A stretch of DNA of 64,000 bases, taken from Bacteroidetes bacterium GWF2_41_31 (GTDB lineage Bacteria > Bacteroidota > Bacteroidia > Bacteroidales > F082). Location of the stretch: contig MEOL01000028.1 of assembly GCA_001769215.1 (NCBI GenBank), positions 39,860 through 103,859 on the forward strand, given 5' to 3'. Made by a program: the position numbers and the translations under genes. The notes under the pieces are model-generated. The model was not told the origin of the DNA, did not search any database, and saw only the letters and a list, made by a program, of their open reading frames with translations. The stretch's first letter is position 1, and each line of letters starts with the position of its first letter. This document shows positions 17,210 through 26,137 of this stretch, one piece after another.

Positions 17210-17607
17210 TCGCCGTAATGTTCGTAAAATTTAGCAAGTTCGGTAGACAGGTCATTAAATGCAACATAATGGTTTGAGCATCCCCGGCGTGAACAAATTG
17301 TTACACGGCCACCAACACGCAGAACGAAGGAAACCATGGGAGCCCCGCAGAGTTTACACTCCTCGTTAACCAACAATTCCTTGTTACAATGCGGGCAATA
17401 AAAATCTACAATTTCGCCCTCTTTAATTTCTAACGACGAAACATGATCGAAACATTCGTACACGGAACACAGGTTAATGGTTCCCCGGTCTTCGACAGAG
17501 ACTACATTCAATTTTACAGATGGATGACCACTGAGTTGTACCTTTTCATCCATCAGCGAGGATAAGCAATGTGGACATTCAACTGTCATGGAAATGTGTT
17601 TTCTCAT
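17206..17607 (-). CDS. Zinc-ribbon protein of unknown function
   Basis: A 133-residue soluble protein with several Cys pairs: CPHC near the N-terminus, CPHC and CKLC in the middle, and CSRRGC near the C-terminus. This suggests two zinc ribbons. It is not homologous to HypA at the level I can see: no MHE start and no typical HypA zinc loop. It lies convergent to hypE and upstream of hypB in the opposite direction. Its location inside the hydrogenase region invites a maturation role, but nothing in the sequence proves one. Confidence 0.65.
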   Translation of the reverse strand: MRKHISMTVECPHCLSSLMDEKVQLSGHPSVKLNVVSVEDRGTINLCSVYECFDHVSSLEIKEGEIVDFYCPHCNKELLVNEECKLCGAPMVSFVLRVGGRVTICSRRGCSNHYVAFNDLSTELAKFYEHYGD

Positions 17608-17951
17608 AGTTGATATTTTTATATAAATACTTTTGCTAAAATAGCGATTAAATGAAGCTAAGTCAACAGCAGCATGTAATCAAGAATTGATACAAATAAT
17701 GAAAATGACACCGGTTGATGTCCATTTTATCGACAATATATCTAATTGTAAACCTGGAATAATCCTTCATGATTGATGCACCAATGTTCTAAAAACCCGG
17801 CACCGGAATTCAACAAACTATTCTGCCATTGTATGCCGGCTGATGCTATTTATTACCTTTGCGACAATAAAATGATATTGATGGGTTGTTACAAGTCGGT
17901 GGCTTCCATCAATCAATGGACAATAATTATTTGAATATTAATACCATTATT
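17608..17951. other. Gene-free stretch upstream of hypB
   Basis: This 344-bp stretch separates the zinc-ribbon gene and hypB. It holds a TACCTTTG -7 box (17854-17861) and the hypB leader. The in-frame extension of hypB upstream of 17952 has no coding character. Nothing else was recognised. Confidence 0.5.
17854..17861 (+). promoter_or_regulatory. Candidate hypB -7 box
   Basis: TACCTTTG (TAnnTTTG) with a TTG 22 bp upstream at 17829-17831. It gives hypB its own promoter and a leader of roughly 80 bases. Confidence 0.5.
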
Positions 17952-18755
17952 ATGTGCGGAACATGCGGCTGTGGCGAAGACGACCACATTTCTTATACCA
18001 AACCGGGAACCCCTCACCAGCATGATACAGAGGGTCATCATCATGACCATGAACACGGACACTCCCATACTCATGACCAACCGGGAGATCACCAACATCC
18101 ACATCGCCATGAAATAAGGCTCGAACTGGACATTCTTTCGAAAAACAACCTCACAGCACAACGCAATAGAGGTTATTTTGAAGCCCTCAATATACTGGCT
18201 CTTAACCTGGTCAGTTCACCCGGATCAGGAAAAACCAGTTTATTGGAGCGAACCATTAAAGAACAAAAGGGGAATCACCAATTTTACATTATTGAGGGCG
18301 ACCAACAAACATCAAATGATGCCGATCGGATTGATGCGGCTGGGGCACCGGTAATTCAGATAAATACAGGAAACGGATGCCATCTGGATGCCAAAATGAT
18401 TCATGTGGCCACAAAAAAGTTGGAAGTCGCGAAGGACTCAATTCTATTTATTGAAAATGTGGGCAACCTGGTTTGCCCTTCTTTGTTCGATTTAGGCGAA
18501 GCCAAACGCGTTGTTATCATCAGTACTACCGAAGGTGATGACAAGCCCGTTAAATACCCGACCATGTTTCAATCGGCACAATTATGTATTATCAACAAAA
18601 CCGATTTGCTCCCCTATGTGGATTTTAGCATGAAGAAATGCCGGGAATTGGCTTCACGCGTTAATCATCACCTGGAATTCATCGAGCTATCGGTAAAAAC
18701 TGGTGAAGGCATGCATCAATGGTACGATTGGCTTAACAAACAATCAGCCAGGTAA
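17952..18755 (+). CDS. hypB: Hydrogenase nickel-incorporation GTPase HypB
   Basis: 267 residues from the ATG at 17952. This start places the high-affinity nickel motif MCGTCGC at the N-terminus. An upstream in-frame start would bury it. A histidine-rich stretch follows (residues about 22-53), probably for nickel storage. The G domain has a P-loop GSGKT at 91-95, an ENVGNLVCP segment near residue 170 with metal-site Cys, and NKTDLLP. HypB delivers nickel to the large subunit, normally with HypA, which is not encoded here. Confidence 0.95.
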   Translation: MCGTCGCGEDDHISYTKPGTPHQHDTEGHHHDHEHGHSHTHDQPGDHQHPHRHEIRLELDILSKNNLTAQRNRGYFEALNILALNLVSSPGSGKTSLLERTIKEQKGNHQFYIIEGDQQTSNDADRIDAAGAPVIQINTGNGCHLDAKMIHVATKKLEVAKDSILFIENVGNLVCPSLFDLGEAKRVVIISTTEGDDKPVKYPTMFQSAQLCIINKTDLLPYVDFSMKKCRELASRVNHHLEFIELSVKTGEGMHQWYDWLNKQSAR

Positions 18756-18801
18756 AAACAGGAGTTTATTATGATGTTCTTTTGCCATATCTGTAATTCA
18801 T

Positions 18802-18809
18802 TATCTTTG
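18802..18809 (+). promoter_or_regulatory. Candidate cdaA -7 box
   Basis: TATCTTTG (TAnnTTTG) with TTTTG about 17 bp upstream. It lies 16 bp before the TTG start of cdaA, supporting that start. Confidence 0.45.
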
Positions 18810-18825
18810 ATTAAAAACTGAACCC

Positions 18826-19614
18826 TTGAATTTGCTTTTTATCAACATACGCATACTTGACCTTGTAGACATCCTGCTGGTAGCAGCACTCTTATTCACG
18901 CTTTATAAGATGTTAAAAGGGACGGTAGCCATCAATATTTTTCTTGGATTGGTGGCCTTGTTTCTCATATGGCAACTGGTTACTGCCATACAAATGAAGT
19001 TGCTTTCGCAGATATTAGGAGCCTTTATTTCAGTCGGTTTGGTGGCATTAATCATTATTTTTCAACCCGAAATCCGACAGTTTTTGCTGGCGTTGGGAAC
19101 ACCTTACTTCTTTCGCCGATATGGCAAAAAGTTCCACTTTCTTAAATTTGCCTTTAAAGAAAAAACAGATATTAACCTCGACCCGCTTTTAGTGGCATGC
19201 AAGCACATGGCTTCAACAAAAACCGGGGCTCTAATTGTGATCACCCGACAAAACGAATTGGCTCAATTTGTAAGAACCGGACAGGAGATTAATTCAAACT
19301 TGTCGTCCTCCCTGATTGAAAATATATTCTTCAAAAACAGTCCGCTTCACGATGGAGCCATGATTATTACGGCCAATCACATAAAAGCAGCAGGCTGTAT
19401 CTTGCCGGTATCGAAAAAACAGGTAAACCGCCATGTCGGATTACGCCACAGGGCCGCCATCGGTATTAGTGAAGTGAGCGATTCTATCGCGGTGGTAGTT
19501 TCAGAAGAAACAGGCAATATTGCTTATGCCATGCATGGAGAAATAACCTACTTGGTTTCTGTACAGGACCTTCAGGAAATGTTGGTAGAAGAATTGGGAC
19601 TTGAGATGGAGTAA
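18826..19614 (+). CDS. cdaA: Diadenylate cyclase CdaA
   Basis: 262 residues from a TTG start. The next in-frame ATG (codon 29) would remove the first transmembrane helix. Three N-terminal membrane helices (about residues 11-90) are followed by a DisA_N cyclase domain with catalytic DGA at 176-178 and RHR at 207-209. It makes cyclic di-AMP from two ATP at the inner membrane; c-di-AMP controls potassium, osmotic and cell-wall homeostasis. No CdaR or GlmM gene is adjacent, unlike in Firmicutes. Confidence 0.92.
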   Translation: MNLLFINIRILDLVDILLVAALLFTLYKMLKGTVAINIFLGLVALFLIWQLVTAIQMKLLSQILGAFISVGLVALIIIFQPEIRQFLLALGTPYFFRRYGKKFHFLKFAFKEKTDINLDPLLVACKHMASTKTGALIVITRQNELAQFVRTGQEINSNLSSSLIENIFFKNSPLHDGAMIITANHIKAAGCILPVSKKQVNRHVGLRHRAAIGISEVSDSIAVVVSEETGNIAYAMHGEITYLVSVQDLQEMLVEELGLEME

Positions 19615-19750
19615 TATCTGAAAGTTCAAAGAATTAAAAGTTCCTCGAATTAAAACTTATTGTAGATCATCATGATTGCTTCCTGTCCATTTCTTTCTCT
19701 AATCCATCAGGTTCAAGCACAACTTAACGAACATGAATGAAGTACCTTTT

Positions 19751-20806
19751 TTAATTCCTCCTGCCTATTTTCGTGGTAATGGTTTGTCCGTTATGAAACT
19801 TTAATAAAGCCACATAGGTTCCTGCCGGTAGTTGATCCATGTGCAGGGTCACCTGTCCGGGAACAATCTCCAAGTCAACCTCCATCAACGATCCGGACAT
19901 ATTGTAAAGCGATACATTCTGCAAGGACATTGTTGCTGGAAAAGTAATCATGGCCTCACGATCAGCCGGATTGGGATAACAATGAATTTGATCAGCTGAA
20001 ATTTCGTTTTGCCCGACTGTATAGCTGTTTAAAAAGGCGATGCTCGTCACTTCCTGGGTCGGTCGATCCACATCAATAGAACAAAGTGTAAAACCTGCTC
20101 CAACATCGTCCGTCCACCAATTGTAGGTATCTATTTCATCAACGGAGCTGGAGAGCAAAATCCAATTTCCAAAAAAATGCATCCAAATACTGTCCCTCAC
20201 TGTTTTCTCTTCTTTTTGGCGAAGCGCGCTAAACGTCCCAATGGGAAGCACCATCGTACCCCAGGCATCTACAGTGAGGTTCTCGGTGGTGCTTGATTTG
20301 TATTTAACGGAGTCCACGCCTGGTAAAGAATTATCCGCTATCTTAATCTGCATGCTGTACTGCTCCTGGCGAGTATTGCCATAGCTTTCCGGAAAGTCGA
20401 GATAAATATTGGGAGGAACCACGCTCATAGTAACGAAACCATAGTTTTCAACGGTTGCGGCTACTCCAATATTTGAAAATATGCTGTTGGTGCGATTGAA
20501 ATAGGCATAGGAGTCAGAAGAAACGATTCCAATGGCAAAGTTGGCCATGGGAAAGGCATCCCCATAAGGAGTATCCGATGGCAACATAAGGCTCACGATA
20601 TCCGTATCCTGAACGCTCAGAGCGCTGAAATCCCAGAGTTTATTCGTGCCGGGTTCACCGGGTGTAATCTGTGCTGCATTGGTGGAATCATACGCCATCA
20701 GGATTTCGGTTCCGGCAGGCGCCAAAGCGTTGTTGGTGATGGTAATCTGGGCAGAAACAACGGAGACTGCCATCAGGGCTGTTAGTGTTAAAAGTAGTGT
20801 TTTCAT
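19751..20806 (-). CDS. Secreted protein with T9SS type A sorting domain
   Basis: 351 residues from the ATG at 20806, which gives a clean signal peptide (MKTLLLTLTALMAVSVVSAQ). An upstream in-frame start would prefix 15 residues in front of it. The central region has no recognised domain. The C-terminal 75 residues form a type IX secretion sorting domain: CYPNPADREAMITFP, an LYNMSGSLM strand and a terminal LPAGTYVALLKF...KIGR pattern. The protein should be exported and anchored or released by the T9SS. Confidence 0.85.
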   Translation of the reverse strand: MKTLLLTLTALMAVSVVSAQITITNNALAPAGTEILMAYDSTNAAQITPGEPGTNKLWDFSALSVQDTDIVSLMLPSDTPYGDAFPMANFAIGIVSSDSYAYFNRTNSIFSNIGVAATVENYGFVTMSVVPPNIYLDFPESYGNTRQEQYSMQIKIADNSLPGVDSVKYKSSTTENLTVDAWGTMVLPIGTFSALRQKEEKTVRDSIWMHFFGNWILLSSSVDEIDTYNWWTDDVGAGFTLCSIDVDRPTQEVTSIAFLNSYTVGQNEISADQIHCYPNPADREAMITFPATMSLQNVSLYNMSGSLMEVDLEIVPGQVTLHMDQLPAGTYVALLKFHNGQTITTKIGRRN

Positions 20807-20810
20807 AGTT

Positions 20811-21110
20811 TTACAATTTAATAAAATAATCCACCACGGTTGAATTTGCAACCAGAGGTTTTAAATAATTTAAAATTGCCACATGTTCAGGATGGATACG
20901 ATAAGCTTCAAGACCTTCTTTATTTTCAAAATCGGCAGTCAATACCAAATCATACGCGGCGTGGCTTGTGTTAAGATTGATTCCTGTCTCCATTCTCTTC
21001 AGTGAAACAACGGTATCCGGAAGGTTATTTAACAGGGAAGCTACTTGCCGTGCACTTTTGTCCCTGGTTTCCCTGTCAGCAAATTTCATCATCACGATAT
21101 GTCTTAGCAT
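20811..21110 (-). CDS. Stress-responsive A/B barrel (Dabb) protein
   Basis: 99 residues from the ATG at 21110. It begins LRHIVMMKFAD, the usual Dabb start, followed by a dimeric alpha/beta-barrel pattern with HAAYDLVLTADF and YRIHPEHV. The longer frame from 21170 is rejected because the promoter box at 21170-21177 would sit on its start. Dabb proteins are small ferredoxin-like-fold proteins, some enzymatic; the role here is unknown. It lies 4 bp before the T9SS protein gene. Confidence 0.8.
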   Translation of the reverse strand: MLRHIVMMKFADRETRDKSARQVASLLNNLPDTVVSLKRMETGINLNTSHAAYDLVLTADFENKEGLEAYRIHPEHVAILNYLKPLVANSTVVDYFIKL

Positions 21111-21169
21111 GGCTTTGTTTTTTAATATCAACTCATCCATTCCGGGAAGGTCAGAAGTAAAAACCACCA

Positions 21170-21177
21170 CAAAGATA
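21170..21177 (-). promoter_or_regulatory. Candidate -7 box for the Dabb gene
   Basis: TATCTTTG on the minus strand (TAnnTTTG), about 60 bp upstream of the chosen ATG at 21110. Confidence 0.45.
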
Positions 21178-21203
21178 TAACAATAATATTCAAATAATCA
21201 TAA

Positions 21204-21236
21204 CAAAAAAAGGCTTGCAATAAATAATTGCAAGCC
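21204..21236 (-). terminator. Rho-independent terminator of sucD
   Basis: A perfect 9-bp stem (21212-21220 with 21228-21236, GGCTTGCAA/TTGCAAGCC) with a 7-base loop. Read on the minus strand it is followed by a run of seven Ts (21205-21211). It lies 20 bp after the sucD stop. Confidence 0.9.
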
Positions 21237-21256
21237 CCTTAACTATTTTCACCTGA

Positions 21257-22126
21257 TTATCCGATGAGTTCTTTCATTCTTTTTCCAATATCTGCGGGTG
21301 AATCCACAATATGAATGCCACAGGATGTTAAAATTTCTTTCTTGGCCTCCGCTGTATCGGCCTTGCCACCAATAATGGCTCCGGCATGACCCATGGTACG
21401 GCCTTTGGGTGCAGTGGCTCCTGCAATAAAACTCACCACAGGTTTGGTTCCATGTTCCTTTATCCAGTACGCGGCATCAGCCTCCATGTTACCGCCAATT
21501 TCACCAATCATCACGATACCCTCGGTTTCGGGATCATTCATAAACAACTCCACTGCTTCGCGGGTCGTGGTTCCAATGATGGGATCGCCACCAATTCCGA
21601 GGGCCGTGGTCTGACCCAATCCTGCCTTTGTCAACTGATCAACAGCCTCATAGGTCAATGTTCCGCTACGCGACACGATGCCCACGCGACCTTTGCTGTG
21701 AATAAAACCCGGCATAATGCCCACCTTGGCTTCTCCCGGCGTAATAACTCCGGGACAGTTGGGGCCAACCAACCTCGATTTTCTCCCTTTCAGGTATTCT
21801 TTCACCATGACCATGTCTTCGGTAGGAATGCCTTCCGTTATACACACAATCACTCCTATCCCTGCTTCGGCAGCTTCCATAATGGCATCTGCAGCAAAAG
21901 CCGGCGGAACGAAAATGATGGATACATTGGCACCTGCCATGTCAACGGCATCTTTAACCGTGTTAAATACCGGCCTGTCCAGGTGGGTTTGACCACCTTT
22001 TCCTGGAGTTACGCCTCCTACAACGCGGGTTCCATATTCAATCATCTGAGAAGCGTGAAAAGTACCTTCACTGCCTGTAAATCCCTGAACTACAACTCTT
22101 GAGTCCTTGTTAACTAATACACTCAT
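21257..22126 (-). CDS. sucD: Succinyl-CoA synthetase alpha subunit
   Basis: A 289-residue protein with the CoA-binding domain ([22 protein letters not shown]), the [13 protein letters not shown] segment and the active-site histidine in MGHAGAI near residue 247, which is phosphorylated in catalysis. It interconverts succinyl-CoA and succinate with ATP or GTP formation. The beta subunit gene is not adjacent. The gene has its own -7 box and a strong terminator, so it looks monocistronic. Confidence 0.95.
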   Translation of the reverse strand: MSVLVNKDSRVVVQGFTGSEGTFHASQMIEYGTRVVGGVTPGKGGQTHLDRPVFNTVKDAVDMAGANVSIIFVPPAFAADAIMEAAEAGIGVIVCITEGIPTEDMVMVKEYLKGRKSRLVGPNCPGVITPGEAKVGIMPGFIHSKGRVGIVSRSGTLTYEAVDQLTKAGLGQTTALGIGGDPIIGTTTREAVELFMNDPETEGIVMIGEIGGNMEADAAYWIKEHGTKPVVSFIAGATAPKGRTMGHAGAIIGGKADTAEAKKEILTSCGIHIVDSPADIGKRMKELIG

Positions 22127-22160
22127 TTACCTGATAATTTCATTTACAAATTTTGAAGGT

Positions 22161-22168
22161 CAAAAGTA
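22161..22168 (-). promoter_or_regulatory. Candidate sucD -7 box
   Basis: TACTTTTG on the minus strand (TAnnTTTG), 34 bp upstream of the sucD ATG. Confidence 0.45.
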
Positions 22169-22202
22169 ATATGTTTTATTAGACATTGCCGAATAAACTT
22201 GC

Positions 22203-22210
22203 TATTTTTG
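22203..22210 (+). promoter_or_regulatory. Candidate mnmE -7 box
   Basis: TATTTTTG (TAnnTTTG), 36 bp upstream of the mnmE ATG, divergent from the sucD box. Confidence 0.45.
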
Positions 22211-22246
22211 TTATTTAGTCGAGGATAAGAATAAAACGCTACTGTG

Positions 22247-23647
22247 ATGAATACTTCAAAAAACAAATCCGACACCATTGCTGCCATTGCTACAGCGCCG
22301 GGAACCGGGGCCATCGCTGTTATCAGGTTATCGGGACCAGATAGTTTGCCCCATGCGCTTGCCTTGTTTGACCATCAAAAAAAACCATTACTGCCGGAGC
22401 AAGTCAAGAGCCATCACGCTTATTTTGGCACACTAACCTACCAGGATGTATTGATCGATGAAGTTTTAATCACTTATTTTAAGGGACCACATAGTTATAC
22501 AGGTGAGGATGTCGTTGAAATTTCATGCCATGGTTCGGAGTTTATCCAGGAGCGCATTGTTCACATACTCCTCGATGAAGGAGTTCGTCAGGCTCAGGCA
22601 GGCGAATTTACTTTAAGGGCCTTTTTAAATGGGAAGATGGATTTGAGTCAGGCAGAAGCTGTTGCGGATTTAATTGCCTCACAATCAAACACCGCTCACA
22701 GGATGGCAATCAACCAGATGCGGGGAGGATTCTCAAACCAGATCAACGCTTTGCGCGAAAAACTCCTGCATTTTGCTTCATTGCTCGAATTGGAACTCGA
22801 TTTTAGTGAAGAAGAGGTGGAGTTTGCCAACAGAGATGAATTTCTTAAACTGATAAGCGAAATAGCTGAAACCCTCCGGTGGCTCATCAAATCCTTTAAG
22901 GCAGGCAATGTATTGAAAAAAGGCATTCCGGTAGCCATTATCGGTAAACCAAATGCAGGCAAGTCGACTTTGCTTAATGCCATTTTAAATGAAGAAAGGG
23001 CGCTGGTTTCAGAGATTCCGGGAACTACGCGCGACTCCATTGAAGACACCTATGTCATTAACGGGTATAGTTTTCGGTTTGTTGATACCGCCGGACTGCA
23101 TACATCAGATGATCACGTTGAGAACATGGGCATCGCCCGTACTTACGATAAGATGCAGGAGGCCAGTATTATACTATACGTTTGCGACATCAGCATGATG
23201 GACAAAAACGGGATTAATACCATGCTGGAAGAGTTTAAGGAATATATTCAGGATGAAAACAAACACTTTATCTTGGTAGCTAACAAGATTGATCAGATGA
23301 GTCAACTTCCGGCGCACCTACGCGAGATTTTCGATCTGGACACCGTGTTTGTCTCGGCCAAACGCAAGGAGAACATTCAGGAACTCACAGAAAAACTCGT
23401 GTCCATCGTACAACAGACCAGCTTAACCAGTGATGTGATGGTGAACAATTCGCGGCACTATGAAGCTCTGACGCGGGCATTGGATGCCCTGCAACAGGTC
23501 GAAATTGGATTTGCCAGCCTGATTCCTTCCGACCTGATAGCCATCGATGTAAGGCAGGCGCTGTATTATCTTGGAACCATCACAGGAGCCATCACGACGG
23601 ACGAAATTTTAGGTTCGATATTTTCCAAGTTTTGCATCGGAAAGTAA
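22247..23647 (+). CDS. mnmE: tRNA uridine-34 modification GTPase MnmE
   Basis: 466 residues from the ATG at 22247; a GTG directly precedes it. The N-terminal THF-binding domain starts IAAIATAPGTGAIAVIRLSG. The G domain has GKPNAGKSTLLN, the DTAGLH switch region and NKID. The C-terminus ends with the invariant FCIGK, whose Cys is essential. With MnmG it makes the cmnm5U modification at U34 of some tRNAs. Confidence 0.96.
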   Translation: MNTSKNKSDTIAAIATAPGTGAIAVIRLSGPDSLPHALALFDHQKKPLLPEQVKSHHAYFGTLTYQDVLIDEVLITYFKGPHSYTGEDVVEISCHGSEFIQERIVHILLDEGVRQAQAGEFTLRAFLNGKMDLSQAEAVADLIASQSNTAHRMAINQMRGGFSNQINALREKLLHFASLLELELDFSEEEVEFANRDEFLKLISEIAETLRWLIKSFKAGNVLKKGIPVAIIGKPNAGKSTLLNAILNEERALVSEIPGTTRDSIEDTYVINGYSFRFVDTAGLHTSDDHVENMGIARTYDKMQEASIILYVCDISMMDKNGINTMLEEFKEYIQDENKHFILVANKIDQMSQLPAHLREIFDLDTVFVSAKRKENIQELTEKLVSIVQQTSLTSDVMVNNSRHYEALTRALDALQQVEIGFASLIPSDLIAIDVRQALYYLGTITGAITTDEILGSIFSKFCIGK

Positions 23648-23701
23648 CCATTGCCGTTTCAAATAACTTTTGTATTTTCGGCACCGTTAAAAAATTCACA
23701 G

Positions 23702-24196
23702 ATGATACATAATTCAATATTACAAACGGTTCTTGATTTTCTGCATTTGATGGCAACCATCGCTTGGATTGGCGGAATGGTATTTAATTTTTTAGTCGTC
23801 ATGCCCACTGCAAACAAAGTACTTGACCCTGCCATGTCCGGAAAATTTATGGGTGCCTTGTTTAAAAGGGTCAGGATTGTGGTTTACAGCTCCCTGCTCA
23901 TTCTCTTTGTCACGGGGATACCCATGAAAATCGCCAGTAAGTATTATGTAGGGATCATCAACTTTGACAACAACTGGGAAATAGTGGGTTTTATCAAACA
24001 TATTTTTGTTGCGTTGCTCGCGCTCATGGCCATTTATTCATTTGAGGTGCTATCGCCAAAAGTTGCTAAACTCGCTATAAAGGGCCCGTCACCTGAAATG
24101 ATGGATTTAAGGAACAAACAAATGAAATTGGGTGGCGTTTCTTTTTTATTTGGCATCATCGTCATTTTCCTTTCTGCAATGATGAACTATCTATAG
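23702..24196 (+). CDS. CopD-like four-helix membrane protein
   Basis: 164 residues from the ATG at 23702. The upstream TTG at 23651 would add a non-conserved stretch. Four hydrophobic helices are visible, with a HLMATIAWIGGMVFN segment near the start that resembles the His-containing first helix of CopD/DUF4149-type proteins, and a second His in the FIKHIFVALLAL helix. A heme- or copper-related membrane role is possible but not shown. The gene follows mnmE by 54 bp and may share its transcript. Confidence 0.6.
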   Translation: MIHNSILQTVLDFLHLMATIAWIGGMVFNFLVVMPTANKVLDPAMSGKFMGALFKRVRIVVYSSLLILFVTGIPMKIASKYYVGIINFDNNWEIVGFIKHIFVALLALMAIYSFEVLSPKVAKLAIKGPSPEMMDLRNKQMKLGGVSFLFGIIVIFLSAMMNYL

Positions 24197-24290
24197 TTAA
24201 GAATCATCCTTTTGAGAGTGTTTGTCACCCAATCACGAGGCTCAAATTCGCACCGCTATTTCAGGTTTACAAGCAAAAAAATAGGTAAAC

Positions 24291-26051
24291 TTACCAAATC
24301 ATAACTTTATTAAAAATATTCTCCCTGCTTTTTCTTTCCAGAAGAATATAATAAACACCCGCTTTTATTGACAAACTGGTAACATCGATACAGATTTCGT
24401 CCCTTTCATCAATTAGTTGGGTGCTAAATACTGCCCTCCCATGTGTATTAATAATCTTTATAACACTACCTGTGTTCAGTTTCTCATATTGCAACCTAAT
24501 AGTAATTTTACCATTGGAGGGATTTGGATAAACCACCAATTTATTATTGGTTTTAAAGTTTAACTTATTTATGTTGGTGGAGCCAACACCCTCAACAAAT
24601 TCAATGAATTGATTTGAACTAAAACTTGTGTAGTTTTCAATCAAACCTAAAGGCCATTCTATTTTGACAGAATCAATTGTTGTGGCACCTTTAATACCGA
24701 AATGCACTCTAAGGTCGTTTTGTCCATTGTATGAACTCTGTGATGAAATTTCTCTCATTTGCCATGTTGGAATACCATTAATCAGCGCTCTTATTCTTAT
24801 TTTGGTTCCAATGGCTGATTTATTACTTACTGTTCCTGTTAATTTAAATGTTATCCAATTATTAGAATTCGTGTTGTTGTGGTACAGGAAATTTTCATAG
24901 TCAATTGACCCGAACCTGCATGTAGCTACTGCCAAATCTTCAAAGCCATCATTATCATAATCGCCAAAAGCACAACCGTATGAGTATGACGAGTCGTTTG
25001 CAACAACATCAGCCGCATTTCTTGAAAAATTTCCTGTCCCATCGTTTATGTATAAATAATTCAATTGTTTCAATGATGTTCCAAAAGAATTTGTAACAAA
25101 TAAATCCAAGTCTCCATCATTATCAATATCACTCCACGCCGAACTAAATGACCTTGCCGGGGTTTTAACAACGGTATCATCAATGATTTTAGAAAAATTG
25201 AAATCCCCGTTGTTCATAAATAAGGCATTAAACCCCAGGTCGTTTGCCAAAAACACATCTAAATCGCCATCATTGTCAATGTCTGCCCAACTGCTGCTGT
25301 TTGTATTGCCCGCATCATTAACCAAAGGCCCGGTTGTTAACTTTGTAAACCCTTCTGACCCGTCATTTCTGTAGATGTTTTCATTTTGGTTGTTCTCATT
25401 TGTTACAAAAATATCCAAATCACCATCGGCATCCATATCTACCCAACTTACATTTCTGGAAAAATAGGCATCATTTACCTGGCCTCCAATGGTGATTTTG
25501 GAAAAATTGGCATTGCCATCATTGTGATAGAGATAGTTCTTTTTTGCACCCGCACTATTCGTAATGTATAAATCTACCAAACCATCTTTGTCATAATCTG
25601 CCCACGAGGCTGTTTCGGAATAGCCTGCATCGTTTGAAATAATCTGGCCATTATTTTTAGTAAATGTTCCATCACCATCATTCGTGTAAAAGAGATTGTC
25701 CTGGTTATACCAATTTACAACGAAGGCATCAATACTTCCATCGTTGTTAATATCAGCAAATGAAGCTCCATCAGATGGGCTATTATCCAGGGTTATTGAA
25801 TCGGTTGAAACTAAGCTAAAAGAACCCGTTCCTGAATTCATAAATAAGAAATTATTTTGTCCTCCATTAGGCCCATTGCTGATAAAGAGATCAATATTAC
25901 CATCATTGTTAACATCAATCCAATTGACACTTCTTGAATCACCAGGAGTAGTGGTTATTGAAGTAGTAATGACCTTGGTAAAATATTGAGCATTTATTTT
26001 AGGTGACGAAAAATAAATGATAACGATTAAAAATATTTGGTATGTTTTCAT
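24291..26051 (-). CDS. FG-GAP/VCBS repeat protein with ASPIC-UnbV and T9SS domains
   Basis: A 586-residue secreted protein with signal peptide (MKTYQIFLIVIIYFSSPKINA). From about residue 40 to 370 there are seven or more VCBS/FG-GAP-type repeats, each with a calcium-binding DxxxDGxxD loop (DVNNDGNIDL, DINNDGSIDA, DYDKDGLVDL, DMDADGDLDI, DIDNDGDLDV). An ASPIC/UnbV-like domain follows (about 395-485). A T9SS sorting domain begins at VVYPNPSNGK. It is probably a cell-surface or secreted beta-propeller protein; the ligand is unknown. Confidence 0.88.
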   Translation of the reverse strand: MKTYQIFLIVIIYFSSPKINAQYFTKVITTSITTTPGDSRSVNWIDVNNDGNIDLFISNGPNGGQNNFLFMNSGTGSFSLVSTDSITLDNSPSDGASFADINNDGSIDAFVVNWYNQDNLFYTNDGDGTFTKNNGQIISNDAGYSETASWADYDKDGLVDLYITNSAGAKKNYLYHNDGNANFSKITIGGQVNDAYFSRNVSWVDMDADGDLDIFVTNENNQNENIYRNDGSEGFTKLTTGPLVNDAGNTNSSSWADIDNDGDLDVFLANDLGFNALFMNNGDFNFSKIIDDTVVKTPARSFSSAWSDIDNDGDLDLFVTNSFGTSLKQLNYLYINDGTGNFSRNAADVVANDSSYSYGCAFGDYDNDGFEDLAVATCRFGSIDYENFLYHNNTNSNNWITFKLTGTVSNKSAIGTKIRIRALINGIPTWQMREISSQSSYNGQNDLRVHFGIKGATTIDSVKIEWPLGLIENYTSFSSNQFIEFVEGVGSTNINKLNFKTNNKLVVYPNPSNGKITIRLQYEKLNTGSVIKIINTHGRAVFSTQLIDERDEICIDVTSLSIKAGVYYILLERKSRENIFNKVMIW

Positions 26052-26137
26052 AAGTACAAAGTTTATTTAGATTAGTGAATAAAAGATTCGATGAGCGTTT
26101 CTTAAAATTGCCACGAAATAAATCGCTGGCTACGCAA

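Noticed and set aside
17886..17951. N-terminal extension of HypB
   Set aside because: It would move the MCGTCGC nickel motif away from the N-terminus, where the family has it.
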